NCBI GenBank assembly: GCA_019925105.1
Contig: JAHGAU010000019.1
Location: forward strand, 992,001 to 1,056,000
Source: Niebla homalea
Taxonomy: Eukaryota; Ascomycota; Lecanoromycetes; Lecanorales; Ramalinaceae
Length of the DNA stretch: 64,000 bases
Reading direction: 5' to 3'
Part shown: positions 15,001 through 25,557 of the stretch, one piece after another
How the letters are laid out: every line of letters starts with the position of its first letter
Position numbering within the stretch: the stretch's first letter is position 1
Translations under genes and position numbers: made by a program
The notes under the pieces: generated by a model
The model's input: only the letters and a program-made list of their open reading frames with translations
What the model was told of the DNA's origin: nothing
Database searches by the model: none

Positions 15001-18000
15001 TAAGTAATACCGCAGACAGCGGAGACCTTCACATTGTCGCTAATTGCCTTGCACAGTACGATATATCCCTCGGCATCGCATATGGGAAGACTCAGGTCGA
15101 GCTGTCCCTCGACTCCCATTCATCATGTCTGTCCACAATTCAGGCCGAGCGTACCCTGTCACTACTAGAATCCGTTCTCATGTCACTTATAGATATCAGC
15201 ATTGAAGCAGACACTGCTCTTTTGTCAACCATTGACATGATCAGCGCACAAGACCTCGAGGAGATCTGGACTTGGAATCATGCTGCGCCCGATCCGGTAA
15301 ATGCGCTGGTGCACGACTTAATCTCGAAGACCGCGCACATGCTGCCTAGCAGCCCTGCTGTCTGCGCCTGGGACGGCGATTGGACATACCAAGAATTGAG
15401 CAGTCTGTCTTCCCAGCTAGCACATCAATTGATCAGCATCGGCGTCGGGCCTGAGGAAATCGTCGGTCTTTGCTTTGAGAAGTGTCGCTGGACCCCAATA
15501 GCAGTCCTCGCGGTGATGAAGGCTGGAGGCGTCAGCTTGATCCTGGACCTTGAACTTACAGAGGACCGTCCGCAAGTCATTCTGGAGCAAGCCAAATTGA
15601 CCGCCATGCTGTCTTCGACGGCTGGTAAGGACACAGCCATCGCCCTGGCTAATGATATGGACTGCCCAATGCTGGTGGTAGATGAACTCAATCTGGTCCG
15701 TTCAGGCATACCGATCCTGGCTGATTTTCCCGCTGCTCTTTCTGATGTGAAGCCCAACAATACTCTCTACATTGTCTTCACCTCAGGCAGTACGGGTGTA
15801 CCCAAAGGAGTGTCCATCACACACTCAAACTTCAGCAGCTCTATACACTATCTCCGCAGAGAGCACACCATCGGAACTGGGTCCCGAGTCTACGATTTTG
15901 CGGCATACTCATTCGACATGTCCTGGTCTACAATGCTCTGGACACTCGAATGTGGTGCTTGCCTTTGCATTCCGTCGCCGGCTGACCGTCGTGACAACCT
16001 AGCAGAGTCTATCGATCAATTCGGCATCACTCAACTATTATTGACTCCGACAGTCGCTCAGCTGCTTCCGCTTGCCACGTTGCAAGGCATAGAATGCTTG
16101 GTCCTGGGAGGCGAAGCCTTGACGCCTGAGTGGAGCAAAGTCTTTGCGAGTACAGTCAAGACTATGAACCACTACGGGCCTTGCGAATGTACGCCAGTAA
16201 CGGTAGCAACAAACATCAGCCCAGAGGATCCTCAGGTTTCCATCGGTCGTGGTGTGGGTGTCGTTACTTGGGTGGTTGACACGATAAGAAACTCTCTTGT
16301 CCCTGTTGGATGCGTTGGCGAACTTCTCCTCGAAGGCCCGCTAGTTGGCCCCGGTTATCTTGACCCAGAGCTGACAGCAGCATCATTCGTCCAGGATCCT
16401 CCATGGATGCTCCGTGGCTCCAATTCCTACGCAGGGCGACGAGGACGCTTGTACAAAACAGGTGATCTTGTGCGCTATAATCACGACGGCACTCTATCAT
16501 ACCTGGGACGGAAAGATAATCAAATCAAGATCAATGGGCAGCGTATAGAGCTGGGTTCGATCGAATACTGTATTCGCTCCTGCATAGAGCACGAGGCTGC
16601 TGTCCGTGTGGTCGTCGAGCTTGTCAAACCTCGAGACAGCCCAAAGAAAGTGCTCGTGGCTTTCTTAAGCACAGAAGGAAGCTCTTCTGCAGCTCTGGGA
16701 CAAGTCACTGCTGGTCTGTCCGCCAAGCTTGCTCATCAGTTGCCGGCATTCATGGTTCCCTCCGCACTCATATGGACAGAGAGCTTTCCCGTGATGGTCT
16801 CGGGTAAGATCGACAGAGGGAAACTACGAGGCATGTACCAGCATCTCTCAAGACAAGAGATAATCGTCCAAGGTGATCGACGAGCAACAGAGAATGCAGG
16901 TCCAATGACAGACATGGAGAGGGAGCTCGCAGCTCTCTGGTCAACTGTACTCGAGGTTCCCTGGGACACCATTAAGGCTGACGACAGCTTCATTCGTCTT
17001 GGCGGGGACTCTGTCGGCGCCATGAAGCTTTCTGCCATGGCTCGAGATGACGGCTTCAAACTGCCAGTGACTGGCATTCTTCGCTATCCGAACCTGGCCG
17101 ACCAGGCCAAAAGAGTGAAGACCATCCACAACACGGAAGAAACAGCCGTGCCACCTTTCTCGCTGCTGCCTGCAAACGTCAGCTCAATAGCAGCTCGTGA
17201 GCAGATAGCAGAGCTCTGTGGTATTGCTACAAGAATGATCGAGGACGCCTTCCCATGTACGCCTTTGCAGGAAGGTCTCCTAGCTCTTACCTCGCAACGA
17301 CCCGGGAGTTATGTGGCCCAATGGGCTTATGAGCTGCAGCCTGAGATCAATGTTGACCGCTTTCGACAGGCGTGGGACGATACCATTGCGACAACACCTA
17401 TACTACGCACTCGAATCGTCGACCTCCCCGGATCAGGCATGATACAGGTTATCACGGCAGCCCAGGCTGCTGTCTGGACCGAGAAGGCCGAGATGCTGGC
17501 AATGGGTCTTGGCACATCTCTCACGAGCTCAGAGATACGAACGAGTCTCGAGGGCCATTCTGTCTTTGTTTGGACCGTACACCACGCGTTGTACGACGGC
17601 TGGTCTATCCCACAAGTGATGCGGATGCTGGAGACTGCTTATGCAGGAGTCCCGAAGCTCGAGTCGCCACCACCTTTCCAGAACTTTGTGAAATTCATAC
17701 AGGACACTAACAAGGACGCTGTGAGCAAGTTCTGGACTTCACAATTCGAGCAGCTTGAAGCTCAGATATTTCCTTCGATGTCTTCATTAGCTCAACCAAA
17801 CCCTGACTTTGGTGTTGCGTACCAGATTCGAGATCTGTCCTGGCCCAGAACGGACACGACCGCAGCGACTATGGTTCGAGCTGCTCTTGCAATATTGATT
17901 GCGACATACACTGACTCCTCTGAGGCCATCTTCGGAGTCACGGTCAATGGCAGACATGTTCCGGTCCATGGCATCGAGAACATGATAGCTCCCACGATTG

Positions 18001-21000
18001 CCACCGTACCTCTCCGTGTGAAGACCTCAAGGGAAATCAGCATATCCCAGCTACTCCATCAGCTGCAAGCTCAGATGCTTGACATGACCCCTTTCGAGCA
18101 CACTGGTCTACAAGAGATCCGAAAGATAAGCCCAGCCGCTCAACATGCTTGCGACTTCCAAACGCTTCTGCTCGTTCATTCGGCTCCAGCCATGAATGAG
18201 CAGCCGCATACTCTGTTCATCGATGCAGAGGACGGGATCGATATTGACACAGGCAGAGTCGACGGACTAGTGACCGACTTCGACACCTATGCCATCACGA
18301 TCGAGTGTGACCTTGAGGCTACTGGCGCACTGCTTCGAATGAAGTTTGACTCGCAAGTCATCTCAAGAGATCAGGTGGAGACATTTGCAGCGCAATTTGA
18401 ATCGATCCTGCGACAGCTATGTAGCTCTCAGGTTTCAAAGCTCACGATAGCTGATCTTTGGACTGCCGGACACAGAGATCTGGATCAAATCTGGAAATGG
18501 AATGCCAGCGTCCCGGCCACCATTGATGTCACGGTACATGGCATCATCGCACAGAATGTGGCACAATACCCACATTCTCCAGCGATCTGCGCATGGGATG
18601 GGCACTGGACATATCAAGAACTCGACAGCATTGCCACGCAGATCGCCCTTGGACTTGTCAGTGATGGCTTCGGCCCAAATTCTGCTGCAATCCCTATATG
18701 CTTCGAGAAGAGTCGCTGGACTCCTGTAGCTATGCTCGCGGTCATGAAAGCTGGCTGTGCCTCAGTCATCTTAGACACCACATTACCTGTGAGCCGACTT
18801 GAAGCTATTGTGCGGGAGGTCGATCCGCCCGTGATCTTGTCATCCCTCGCCAATCTAGAGCTCGCAAAAGGCTTAATAGATCAACGAGTCATTGTGCTCT
18901 GCGAAGAGACGCTGAGAATGTTCGACGCACCAAGCACTCAGGTACTACCAACTGTCGATGCATCAACCAATCTATATCTCGTGTTCACCTCAGGCAGCAC
19001 CGGTACCCCAAAGGCAGCAGTGATCACTCACTCCAACTTCAGCAGCGCAATCTACTACCAACAGGCTGCCACTGGCTTCAGCAGATCAAGTCGTGTCTGC
19101 GACCTTGCCAGGTACGCGTTCGACGTCTCATGGTCCAACTTCGTCCACACGCTCGCTGCAGGAGGATGTCTCTGTATACCCTCGCAGCAGGAGATCAGCA
19201 ATGACATCGCAGGCGCTCTACTGGCCTATGAAGCGAACTTCATAGATATAACACCATCCGTGGCTGGTGTGCTGCAGCCATTTGACCTTGGTGGCATACA
19301 GACCGTCGTCTTCGCTGGTGAGCCTCTCCCAAGCCACATCGCCTCGCAATGGGCAACATACGCCCGCGTACTCAACATGTATGGCCCTGCGGAATGCACA
19401 GTCATTGCGACAATGGCAATATTCAAGCGCCACTCTGCAGCATCTTCAGCCAGTGGTATTGGTCAAGGCCTTGGCCTCTGTACTTGGGTGGTGGATAGTC
19501 AAGATCATCAGAGGCTGATCCCAATTGGAGCTGTCGGCGAGCTACTACTGGAAGGCCCACTCGTTGGAGCTGGCTATTTCAAGGATACCGAAAGGACCAA
19601 AGCATCGTTCATTGACTCGCCAGAATGGCTCACCGGCGGCAATGGCACCAACCATAAAGGACGTCAAGGACGCCTATACAAGACCGGTGACCTTGTCTCC
19701 TACAGCTCTGATGGATCACTCAACTTTATCGGCAGGAAGGATGCCCAGACTAAGATCAATGGCCAGCGCTTAGAGCTCGGCGATGTGGAACACAACCTGA
19801 TGGCCTGCATCAACGCTGACCCTTCAGGAAAGGTTGCGGCAGAGGTTTTGACGCCAAGAAACAGTGACAAGCCGATGCTTGTTGCTTTCGTACAGACCAG
19901 CCAGCATGATGATGTTGGAGCGGAGATGATAGGATTACAAGATCGGCTTGCTGCCAGACTTCCTGCTTATATGATTCCTTCAGCTTATATCAAGATCGAA
20001 GAGCTACCACTCTCCTCCTCTGGCAAGATGGATCGCAAGCAGCTGCGCGCAATCGGGGCAAACATGACTCGGCACGAGCTCACAACATCCACCTCCATCC
20101 AGGCAGAGCGCCGGATACCGTCGACTGACCACGAAATCTGCCTACAAAAGCTATGGAGTGAAGTTCTCAGTGTGGAAATTGAATCAATCTCCGCAGATGA
20201 CAACTTCTTGCAGCACGGCGGTGATTCCATTCAAGCCATGAAGCTCGCTAAGAGGGCTCGACACGAAGGGTTGGACCTATCCGTCGCCGACATACTTGGG
20301 AATGTCAAATTGTCGCAGATGGCTTTGCAAATGCAAAGAAGAGCCGAGGAGTCGAGAGGAGTCGAGCTTGACTATCGACCCTTCTCTTTCTTGCCGCCGG
20401 CAAGTCAACAACCGATAGAGCAACAGCTGATCGAGTACGGTCTATCATTAGACAATGTGCTTGACATTCTCCCTCTCACCGATCAGCAAACTCGATATCT
20501 TCTGGGCACATACACGACTGCTCGCAGTTCAGTGTTCTATCACACCATGGATCTCGATGACGGATTCGACCTTCCTAAGATACAGCATGCTTTGGTCTCT
20601 ATTCTCGAGCAATTCGATATGCTAAGAACGGTCGTCATTCCGTACAAGAACATGTTTCTGCAAATCGTCCTTAGACATGTTAACAGCGACAGCACAGTTT
20701 TCGAGACTGCAACGGATAGTCTTGACGAGTACACTTTGCATTTGAAGAATCGGGACTTGCTGTCCGATTTGCATTTCGGGGATGTTGTCACTAAGATCTT
20801 CATTGTTCGCCAGACCAGAGACCAGAGACATCGAATCGTGATTCGACTGTCACATGTTCAGTATGATGGGATAGGGCTCGAACAGATGTGGACAGTATTC
20901 GAAGACAGCTACAACTCATCAACGTCTGTCAACAATGCAATACCTTCATTTGCGCACCACCTACACAGTCTATCACTCCTCGACAGAGAGAAGATGACAG

Positions 21001-22031
21001 AGTACTGGCGTAAACTGCTCAAAGGCAGCAGTCGAACAGAGCTGAAGCATCAAACCACCTTTCAACTCGGATATGCTACCGGCCCTGAAGTTGTCAAGAC
21101 ACTGCCGACCGCCATGATTAAGTCGAAGGACTTCACTTTCGCCAACGTGCTCAAAGCAGCCTGGGCATACGTCCTCGCCAGGCACTCGGCGACCAATGAT
21201 GTTGTCTTCGGCAGTCTCGTCCATGGCCGCAGCCAAGCGGGCAGCCAAGACGTCTTCGGTCCATGCGTTAATATCATACCGTATCGCATCATCCTTGAGC
21301 AGAATTGGACAGCAAGAGATCTCCTCACAGCCGTAGCTGCTCAACAGCTAGCCAGCACGCCCTTTGAGAGCCTGGGCAGTCAGAGCATCATTCGCAATTG
21401 TACCAACTGGGCCAAGTGGTCGTTCTTCAGCTCCGTGATCATCCATCAGAACTTCGAACGGCGCAGTCATCGAGGCAGGGCCGTGGACTTCGATAGCGCC
21501 GACTTGTCTACCGGTGATGTTGACGATGTTCAGGTATATGTCATCTCCACGCCTGGGGAAGATGGGATGGAGATCCTCCTCAGTTTCAAGGATCAAGTCG
21601 TTTCGCAGCCACTAGCGGAGAGATTGGCGTCAGATCTGAGCCAGACCATCACCGGGTTCTACACAAAGATGGATGCCACTCTCATAACACCGAAGGAAAT
21701 CCAAGGTATGCCCGCCTTGCTGCCACTGCCAGAGGAGAAGAGCAGTATTGTGTCGCCTACCAGTGAGCAGTTGACAACTCTGGCAAATTGCTCGGCAGAT
21801 TTGAGAGCTGCTCTCGGCGCGGCGTGGTGCGATGTCTTATCTACGCACCAAATACCCTGCGACATCTCCACAGAGTCTCTGTTCGACCTCGGAGGTGATG
21901 CGAGCAGTGCTGGTCAGCTTGCGGCTCATCTGCAGAGGCGCGGCTATCGTATCGGGATTGAACAGGTTGTTGAGCGTCCCTCTTGGTTTGAATTGCTGCT
22001 TCACTTATGCCAGCAGCGGAGAGAGGATTAG
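1..22031 (+). CDS. Multimodular non-ribosomal peptide synthetase, 5'-partial
   Basis: Builds a peptide on carrier-bound thioesters. The reading frame is open from base 3 and the first codons (L-E-D-W-L) match the linker before later carrier domains, so the Met at 63 is internal and the gene starts upstream. Exons read as <1-6560, 6645-7197, 7285-11108, 11154-14999 and 15057-22031 (TAG). All junctions restore conserved NRPS motifs and keep frame, giving about 7,251 visible residues. Order: A tail-T-E, C-A-T, C-A-T-E, C-A(remnant)-T-E, C-A-T, C-A-T, C-T. Three E domains carry H-H-L-V-V-D and E-G-H-G-R-E/R-T-V-G-W-F type motifs. C domains after E have S-H-A-x-x-D-G, those after T have H-H-A-L-Y-D-G. 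No thioesterase or reductase follows, so release by the terminal C domain is inferred. Product unknown. Confidence 0.97.
3..1690 (+). other. NRPS module 0: A-domain tail, T and E domains
   Basis: The window opens in the last residues of an adenylation domain. The carrier domain (about 105-310) has G-G-D-S-I with the phosphopantetheine Ser codon at 197-199. The epimerisation domain (about 360-1690) starts with S-P-I-Q-R-W-F, has H-H-L-V-V-D-L-V-S-W near 753-782, then E-G-H-G-R-E, R-T-V-G-W-F-T and F-N-Y-H-G-Q. These are the motif signatures of E rather than C domains, so this residue should be converted to the D form. Confidence 0.9.
1770..4990 (+). other. NRPS module 1: C-A-T
   Basis: The condensation domain follows an E domain and has S-H-A-T-C-D-G near 2175-2196 (first His of the usual HHxxxDG replaced by Ser). 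The adenylation domain (about 3110-4720) is complete: F-T-S-G-S-T-G near 3598-3620, F-D-V-T-W, Y-G-P-A-E-C, Y-K-T-G-D-L and G-K-A-D-R. By-eye alignment to PheA positions 235-331 gives D-V-S-D-L-S-T-V-K, not matched to a substrate. The carrier reads I-G-G-S-S-I: the Asp before the modified Ser is Ser, but the modified Ser is present. No E domain follows. Confidence 0.9.
6561..6644 (+). other. Intron 1 of the NRPS gene
   Basis: GTAAGT donor and CTAG acceptor, 84 bp, phase 0. Splicing joins L-A-H-H-L to V-Y-L-G-V-G as in the other A domains. Reading through hits a stop. Confidence 0.9.
7198..7284 (+). other. Intron 2 of the NRPS gene
   Basis: GTGAGC donor and ACAG acceptor, 87 bp. It splits a codon after its first base. 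Splicing restores D-D-L-A-G-S in the A domain. Confidence 0.88.
9990..13790 (+). other. NRPS module 3: C-(A remnant)-T-E
   Basis: The condensation domain is intact (C-P-P-M-V-D-G, S-H-A-I-T-D-G near 10403-10423). The adenylation domain is a stump. After D-I-W-Q-W-N (about 11369) the frame runs through roughly 50 residues with no family resemblance and rejoins the domain just before L-V-P-I-G. It therefore lacks the ATP loop T-S-G-S-T-G, the F-D-x-x-W substrate pocket and Y-G-P-x-E. In what remains, Y-R-T-G-D-L has become Y-R-T-G-I-L and the G-K-x-x-R lysine is absent. The carrier (G-G-D-S-M near 12330) and E domain (H-H-L-V-V-D-L-I-S-W) look functional. The module cannot activate an amino acid itself. 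Confidence 0.88.
11109..11153 (+). other. Intron 3 of the NRPS gene, 45 bp
   Basis: GTAAGT donor after D-P-T-E. Of two in-frame acceptors, CACAG at 11147 and GCAG at 11153, the second gives D-P-T-E-Y-D, which is continuous in the unsplit paralogue near 2875-2890. It is very short for an intron. Confidence 0.82.
13880..17110 (+). other. NRPS module 4: C-A-T
   Basis: The condensation domain has C-S-P-M-V-D-G and S-H-A-I-T-D-G and is split near its end by the in-frame intron 15000-15056. The adenylation domain (about 15260-16830) is complete, with T-S-G-S-T-G-V-P-K-G, F-D-M-S-W, Y-G-P-C-E-C-T-P, Y-K-T-G-D-L and S-G-K-I-D-R. The by-eye code is D-M-S-L-V-G-H-P-V. It resembles the module-2 A domain most closely. 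The carrier has L-G-G-D-S-V near 17005. No E domain follows. Confidence 0.9.
15000..15056 (+). other. Intron 4 of the NRPS gene, 57 bp, stop-free
   Basis: GTAAGT donor and GCACAG acceptor after D-P-T-E, before Y-D-I-S, at the same place as intron 3. It is 57 bp with no stop, so retention would only add 19 residues. Confidence 0.85.
17240..20350 (+). other. NRPS module 5: C-A-T
   Basis: The condensation domain has F-P-C-T-P-L-Q-E-G-L and H-H-A-L-Y-D-G-W-S. The adenylation domain (about 18485-20060) is complete; its ATP loop T-S-G-S-T-G-T-P-K-A ends in Ala instead of Gly. It has F-D-V-S-W, Y-G-P-A-E-C and G-K-M-D-R, and the by-eye code is D-V-S-D-V-A-M-V-I. It is most like the module-1 A domain. 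The carrier reads H-G-G-D-S-I near 20217. This is the last carrier able to hold the finished chain. Confidence 0.9.
20450..22031 (+). other. NRPS terminal condensation domain and dead carrier domain
   Basis: A last condensation-like domain (about 20450-21660) carries S-H-V-Q-Y-D-G near 20850-20870 and G-P-C-V-N near 21258. Terminal C domains in fungal NRPSs are known to release by cyclisation; that role is inferred here because no thioesterase or reductase follows. The final carrier-like domain (about 21800-22020) has L-G-G-D-A-S-S: the position of the modified Ser is Ala (GCG at 21900-21902), so it should not be phosphopantetheinylated. Confidence 0.85.
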
Positions 22032-22543
22032 AGGCAAACGAATAGAGAAGATATGGGGCACAAAAACAAGGAAGTATCAGACACTTGGATTATATGTATT
22101 GTGGTTAGATATGAATTGAGTACGTTGAGTATCTATTTATTTGGGATATATGGATCTATCTGCACGAAGTACCTGGATAGTCTGGAAGATACGGCCAGGT
22201 AATATTATTCATATAGATCTTTTAGATATAAAACCGATAATATTCCAGTCACCAAGTTCTTTTCAAAGATATAAATAACACACGTCGGAATGGAATTGTT
22301 ACTAAATCAAGAATTAAATCAAAAAAGATAAAAAAAACCACCTCGAATGAAACAAAGGTTAACAACATACCAGTTTGAATTCGATTTAGCTAGTTATGCT
22401 GGGATTATCAAGACCTTTAATTAATCTCGTGGACTCGCCATAAGGTAAATATCGGCATCCTTGGCCGCGACAATGGCGGTCGCCGCGGTTACTGGCATGC
22501 GCCAGAACGGCAGCGGAGTCGACGAGGGGAAAGTCGCCATCGC
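22032..22543. other. Intergenic, 3' flank of the NRPS gene
   Basis: No coding signal. The stretch 22080-22400 is AT-rich, with TATATGTATTG and AATAT-rich runs suited to fungal 3' end formation, but I cannot place a poly(A) site. Confidence 0.5.
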
Positions 22544-24846
22544 TCAATTCAAAGCCATAGCTCGAAGAGGACGCATGGCTGGGGGTTCTGGAGTGGTCGT
22601 GGGTATGGAGAGACGCGGAGACAGCGGTGTCAGAAACCAAATCGCGGGCGCAGATGCCATAAGCGATGCCGGAGATGAAGATTGCGTCGCGATCGGCGCA
22701 GGTAACGCCATGAAGGTGTTGTGGAAGCCATCGAGGTAGGCGTTGAGGTATTGGCGAAGGCAGGTGGAACTTCTGAGGTATCGAGTCCTACAGAAGCTCT
22801 CCTGAACGAGGAAGTGGGTGAGACAGTAATTGTTCCACACCACCGACCACCTGGGAGGCAAAAGCACCGTCCAGGCTGCGGTGAAGCCGTCGCGTCCAGC
22901 ACGATCCGTCTCCTGGCCGTAGTTGAGGAGTCCGTTGGGAGCGTCGACATGACGGACAGCGGGATGGTCGACACCCTGCGCGAAGGCGGCGGTAGCAACG
23001 ATAAGACGGGGGTCGCGGCCTTCACGCCATGCGGTAGCCAGGCCTTGGCGCTCGCCATCATTGAGGTTGCCAATGTAATAGCCGTACTGGGGGCCAAAAC
23101 GAGATCCTGGGCCACAGCAATTGTGCGGACATAGATAATGCCGAGGGCGGAAGAAAAGGTACTTCACGCTTGCGTCTCTTGCTGACAAAGCTTTAGGGTG
23201 GCCGAGCGGAGCAATTCGTCCTGGGACATGGAAGACGGCGGCAGATGATGTAGGCGTTAGAGCAGGTTGGGTCCATCGCATCAGACGGGGTAGAGTCTGC
23301 GAGACTGATGGATAGGCAAGACGGTAGTGCTTGGCAGCGACGAGGAAGGCGGACTCGCTGGAAGTTGAGGAGCATGTCGCTGGTCATGAACTTCAGGACT
23401 GGTAGTGTAGCGGGCTTGCGGAGGAGGGAAGGCCTACTGGGCGTTGGCAGGTGGCAGAGCCGATGCACCGCCGAACTTGTCCTCATCATCGGAGCCGCCG
23501 GTGATGTGGAGACCCCAAGGCGACTTGACGTAGAAGGCTGCGCAACACTGGTGGGCGAGAAGCACAACCCTGGTGGGCGAGGAAGTGGCGATCTAAGGCG
23601 ATGGCGATGTGACGCCATTGACGGGGAAGAAGGCGAAACCCTAAGGTGGTTGCGGTGCCCCTTGCAATGGCGCTGCTAAGCTCGTTGGGCGACCAAACGG
23701 CATCGTGGTGGGTGAAGAGGGCGCCGCGGCTTGAGGAGAAGCCCAGTTGCGCTTCCAGGAAGTGGAGGAAAGGGAGGATCAGGACCAGACATTGGACGAG
23801 CAGCTGCCCCAGTGCAGGAGGAAGGAAGCAGGCGACGGGGCGAGTGCCAGTTCTCCACGGCGCCTTGTGATAGGAGGTGATGATGGCAATCGAAGCGGAA
23901 GAGGCGATAATGTTACGAAGCGACTCCTGATTGATAGCGTAGATGCCGAGGCGCTCTTTGCGACGGAGGGGAAGCCTGGCGGTCGTGTAGATGAGCAGGG
24001 CGAGGAAGCGAAGGAAGCACTGATTGTGGGCGAAATATTCCCTTGCGCTGGACTGCTTGCAGACTCCTGCTTGCAGGAGAATGTGGTAGAGCCAACTTAA
24101 CAGAAGTGCATGCGAAGCTTGTCACTGAGATTGATTCGGTCGATGAGCCAACGTTGACCGACAGAAAGCTGATTAACGGAATGCTGGGTGTAGCTATAAC
24201 CAAGCTCGTGGTTGGAAGCATCATCCAGCAGAGTGTGGAGAGCGATCAGGGCAACACCCGCCGCCCCCAAGAGCAGATTATTCCAGAGTGCCGAGTGGGC
24301 AAGTTGGAGGAGCGCCTGAAGGGCGATGCGCCAGCCCGACAGCCGGGGTTCGACGTGGGTGGGGACGACAGTGGACTGGTCAGGCCAGATGGGGTAACGC
24401 TGGGAATCATTGCTGGGGTCCTTGCAAATTAAGCGCCAACGATTCAATTGCGCTTTAGAGGAAGAGCTGGTGTTGATGATAAATTGCTGTGACTGTTGCT
24501 GGATATAGTGCTCCAACGCGAGAGACGCAACTTGCGTGTCGGGGCGTTTTCTGGAGGCATGGTCGGCGAGGTCGGCGGGAGGATCCTGATCGAGGAGACG
24601 GATACAGAAAGCCAAGAGGTCTGACCAAGTGCTGGCCTACTTTGCCATTGTGTCATCCTGTTGGAGATGCTTGGTGGCGACGCGAGGGGTTTCGAAAGTG
24701 GCGAGGTAGCGAGCCGTGTTCTCGTTAATGCTTGTGGCGTGGCCCGGTGCGGGATAGTGCCGCATTTGGGACGATGGTGGTGGACAGCCTGATCCATAAG
24801 GTAGGAGTAAGGGCGGGCTACATCGTCTAAAGGCAGATGTCAGCAT
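22544..24846 (-). pseudogene. Decayed RecQ/telomere-linked-helicase-like gene
   Basis: Protein similarity to a helicase is visible on the minus strand but shifts frame repeatedly. Around 23150-22850 it reads Y-Y-I-G-N-L-N-D-G-E-R-Q, then A-T-A-A-F-A-Q-G-V-D-H-P and Q-E-T-D-R-A-G-R-D-G, which are helicase motifs V and VI of RecQ proteins with changes (usually S-G-R-A-G-R-D-G). Further upstream, about 24060-23640, another open stretch has I-T-S-Y-H-K followed by R-P-V-A-C-F-L-P-P and G-Q-L-L-V, which I recognise from the N-terminal half of fungal telomere-linked helicase-type repeats. No single frame covers the gene and no start is credible. It may extend to about 25.3 kb. Such genes are often multicopy and subtelomeric; that location is only inference here. 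Confidence 0.65.
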
Positions 24847-25557
24847 AGAACGAGGGCTCGGCAGCGGAGGCGACGAGCCAAGATCGAAGGGAACAATGAG
24901 GGCGCAGAGCTCATCGAGGCCAAGACTTGTGAGGAAGACTTTGACGCCAGTAGTAATCAGCCATGGTGGCGTCTGGATCGAAGAGAAGTCCTCGTTCGCT
25001 GGTAGGGAGGCGAATGTGGTCTCAGACTGTTCCTGGCTGGCAGTGACGGATTAACAGTGTTTGATCAGCGCGAGATGAGTCCGACACCCGCATAGGTAGA
25101 GGGGACTGCACCATGAAGAAGCGTTGGTGTGGTTTGATGGAAAAGGTCTGCCTTTCGGTCATACCTTATTCTCGAGCTTGCCCACCATGCTTTGGGTTGA
25201 TTTGATGAACGCGGCTCTGATGCTTTTCGACCTTCTTTTTGCACTTGCTGAGAGAAGCTCGTCCCCGATAGCAGCCGTGAATGGCGCATTGATAGGCAGG
25301 GGTGATATGTAGACTCTCGATAGGCGGAGCACGACTGGGTGGTACGGAATAGAGGGATGTTGTGTCGAGGTTGTTGTCTGTCTGGGTCTATGACCGGATC
25401 GGATCGGATAAACAATGATCCCGTGTTTTGGTGACAATCGTTGGTGGGGCGTGACGACAACAATAAATCCTCCTCATTTTAATCATATTATCCATTCATT
25501 CACTCTCCAGGCCCCAGCCTACCCCTCCATCGTCCATTGAACCCTGCTACCTTCTCC
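24847..25557. other. Non-coding or eroded flank upstream of the nuclease-like gene
   Basis: Minus-strand fragments such as L-G-L-D-E-L-C-A-L-I-V-P (near 24910) may be the eroded start of the helicase relic. The last ~100 bases are the pyrimidine-rich leader of the next gene. No intact gene seen. Confidence 0.4.

Noticed and set aside
1..22031. Assigning the NRPS to a named peptide
   Set aside because: The 5' end is missing, pocket codes were read by eye, and one module is degenerate; no product can be named responsibly.
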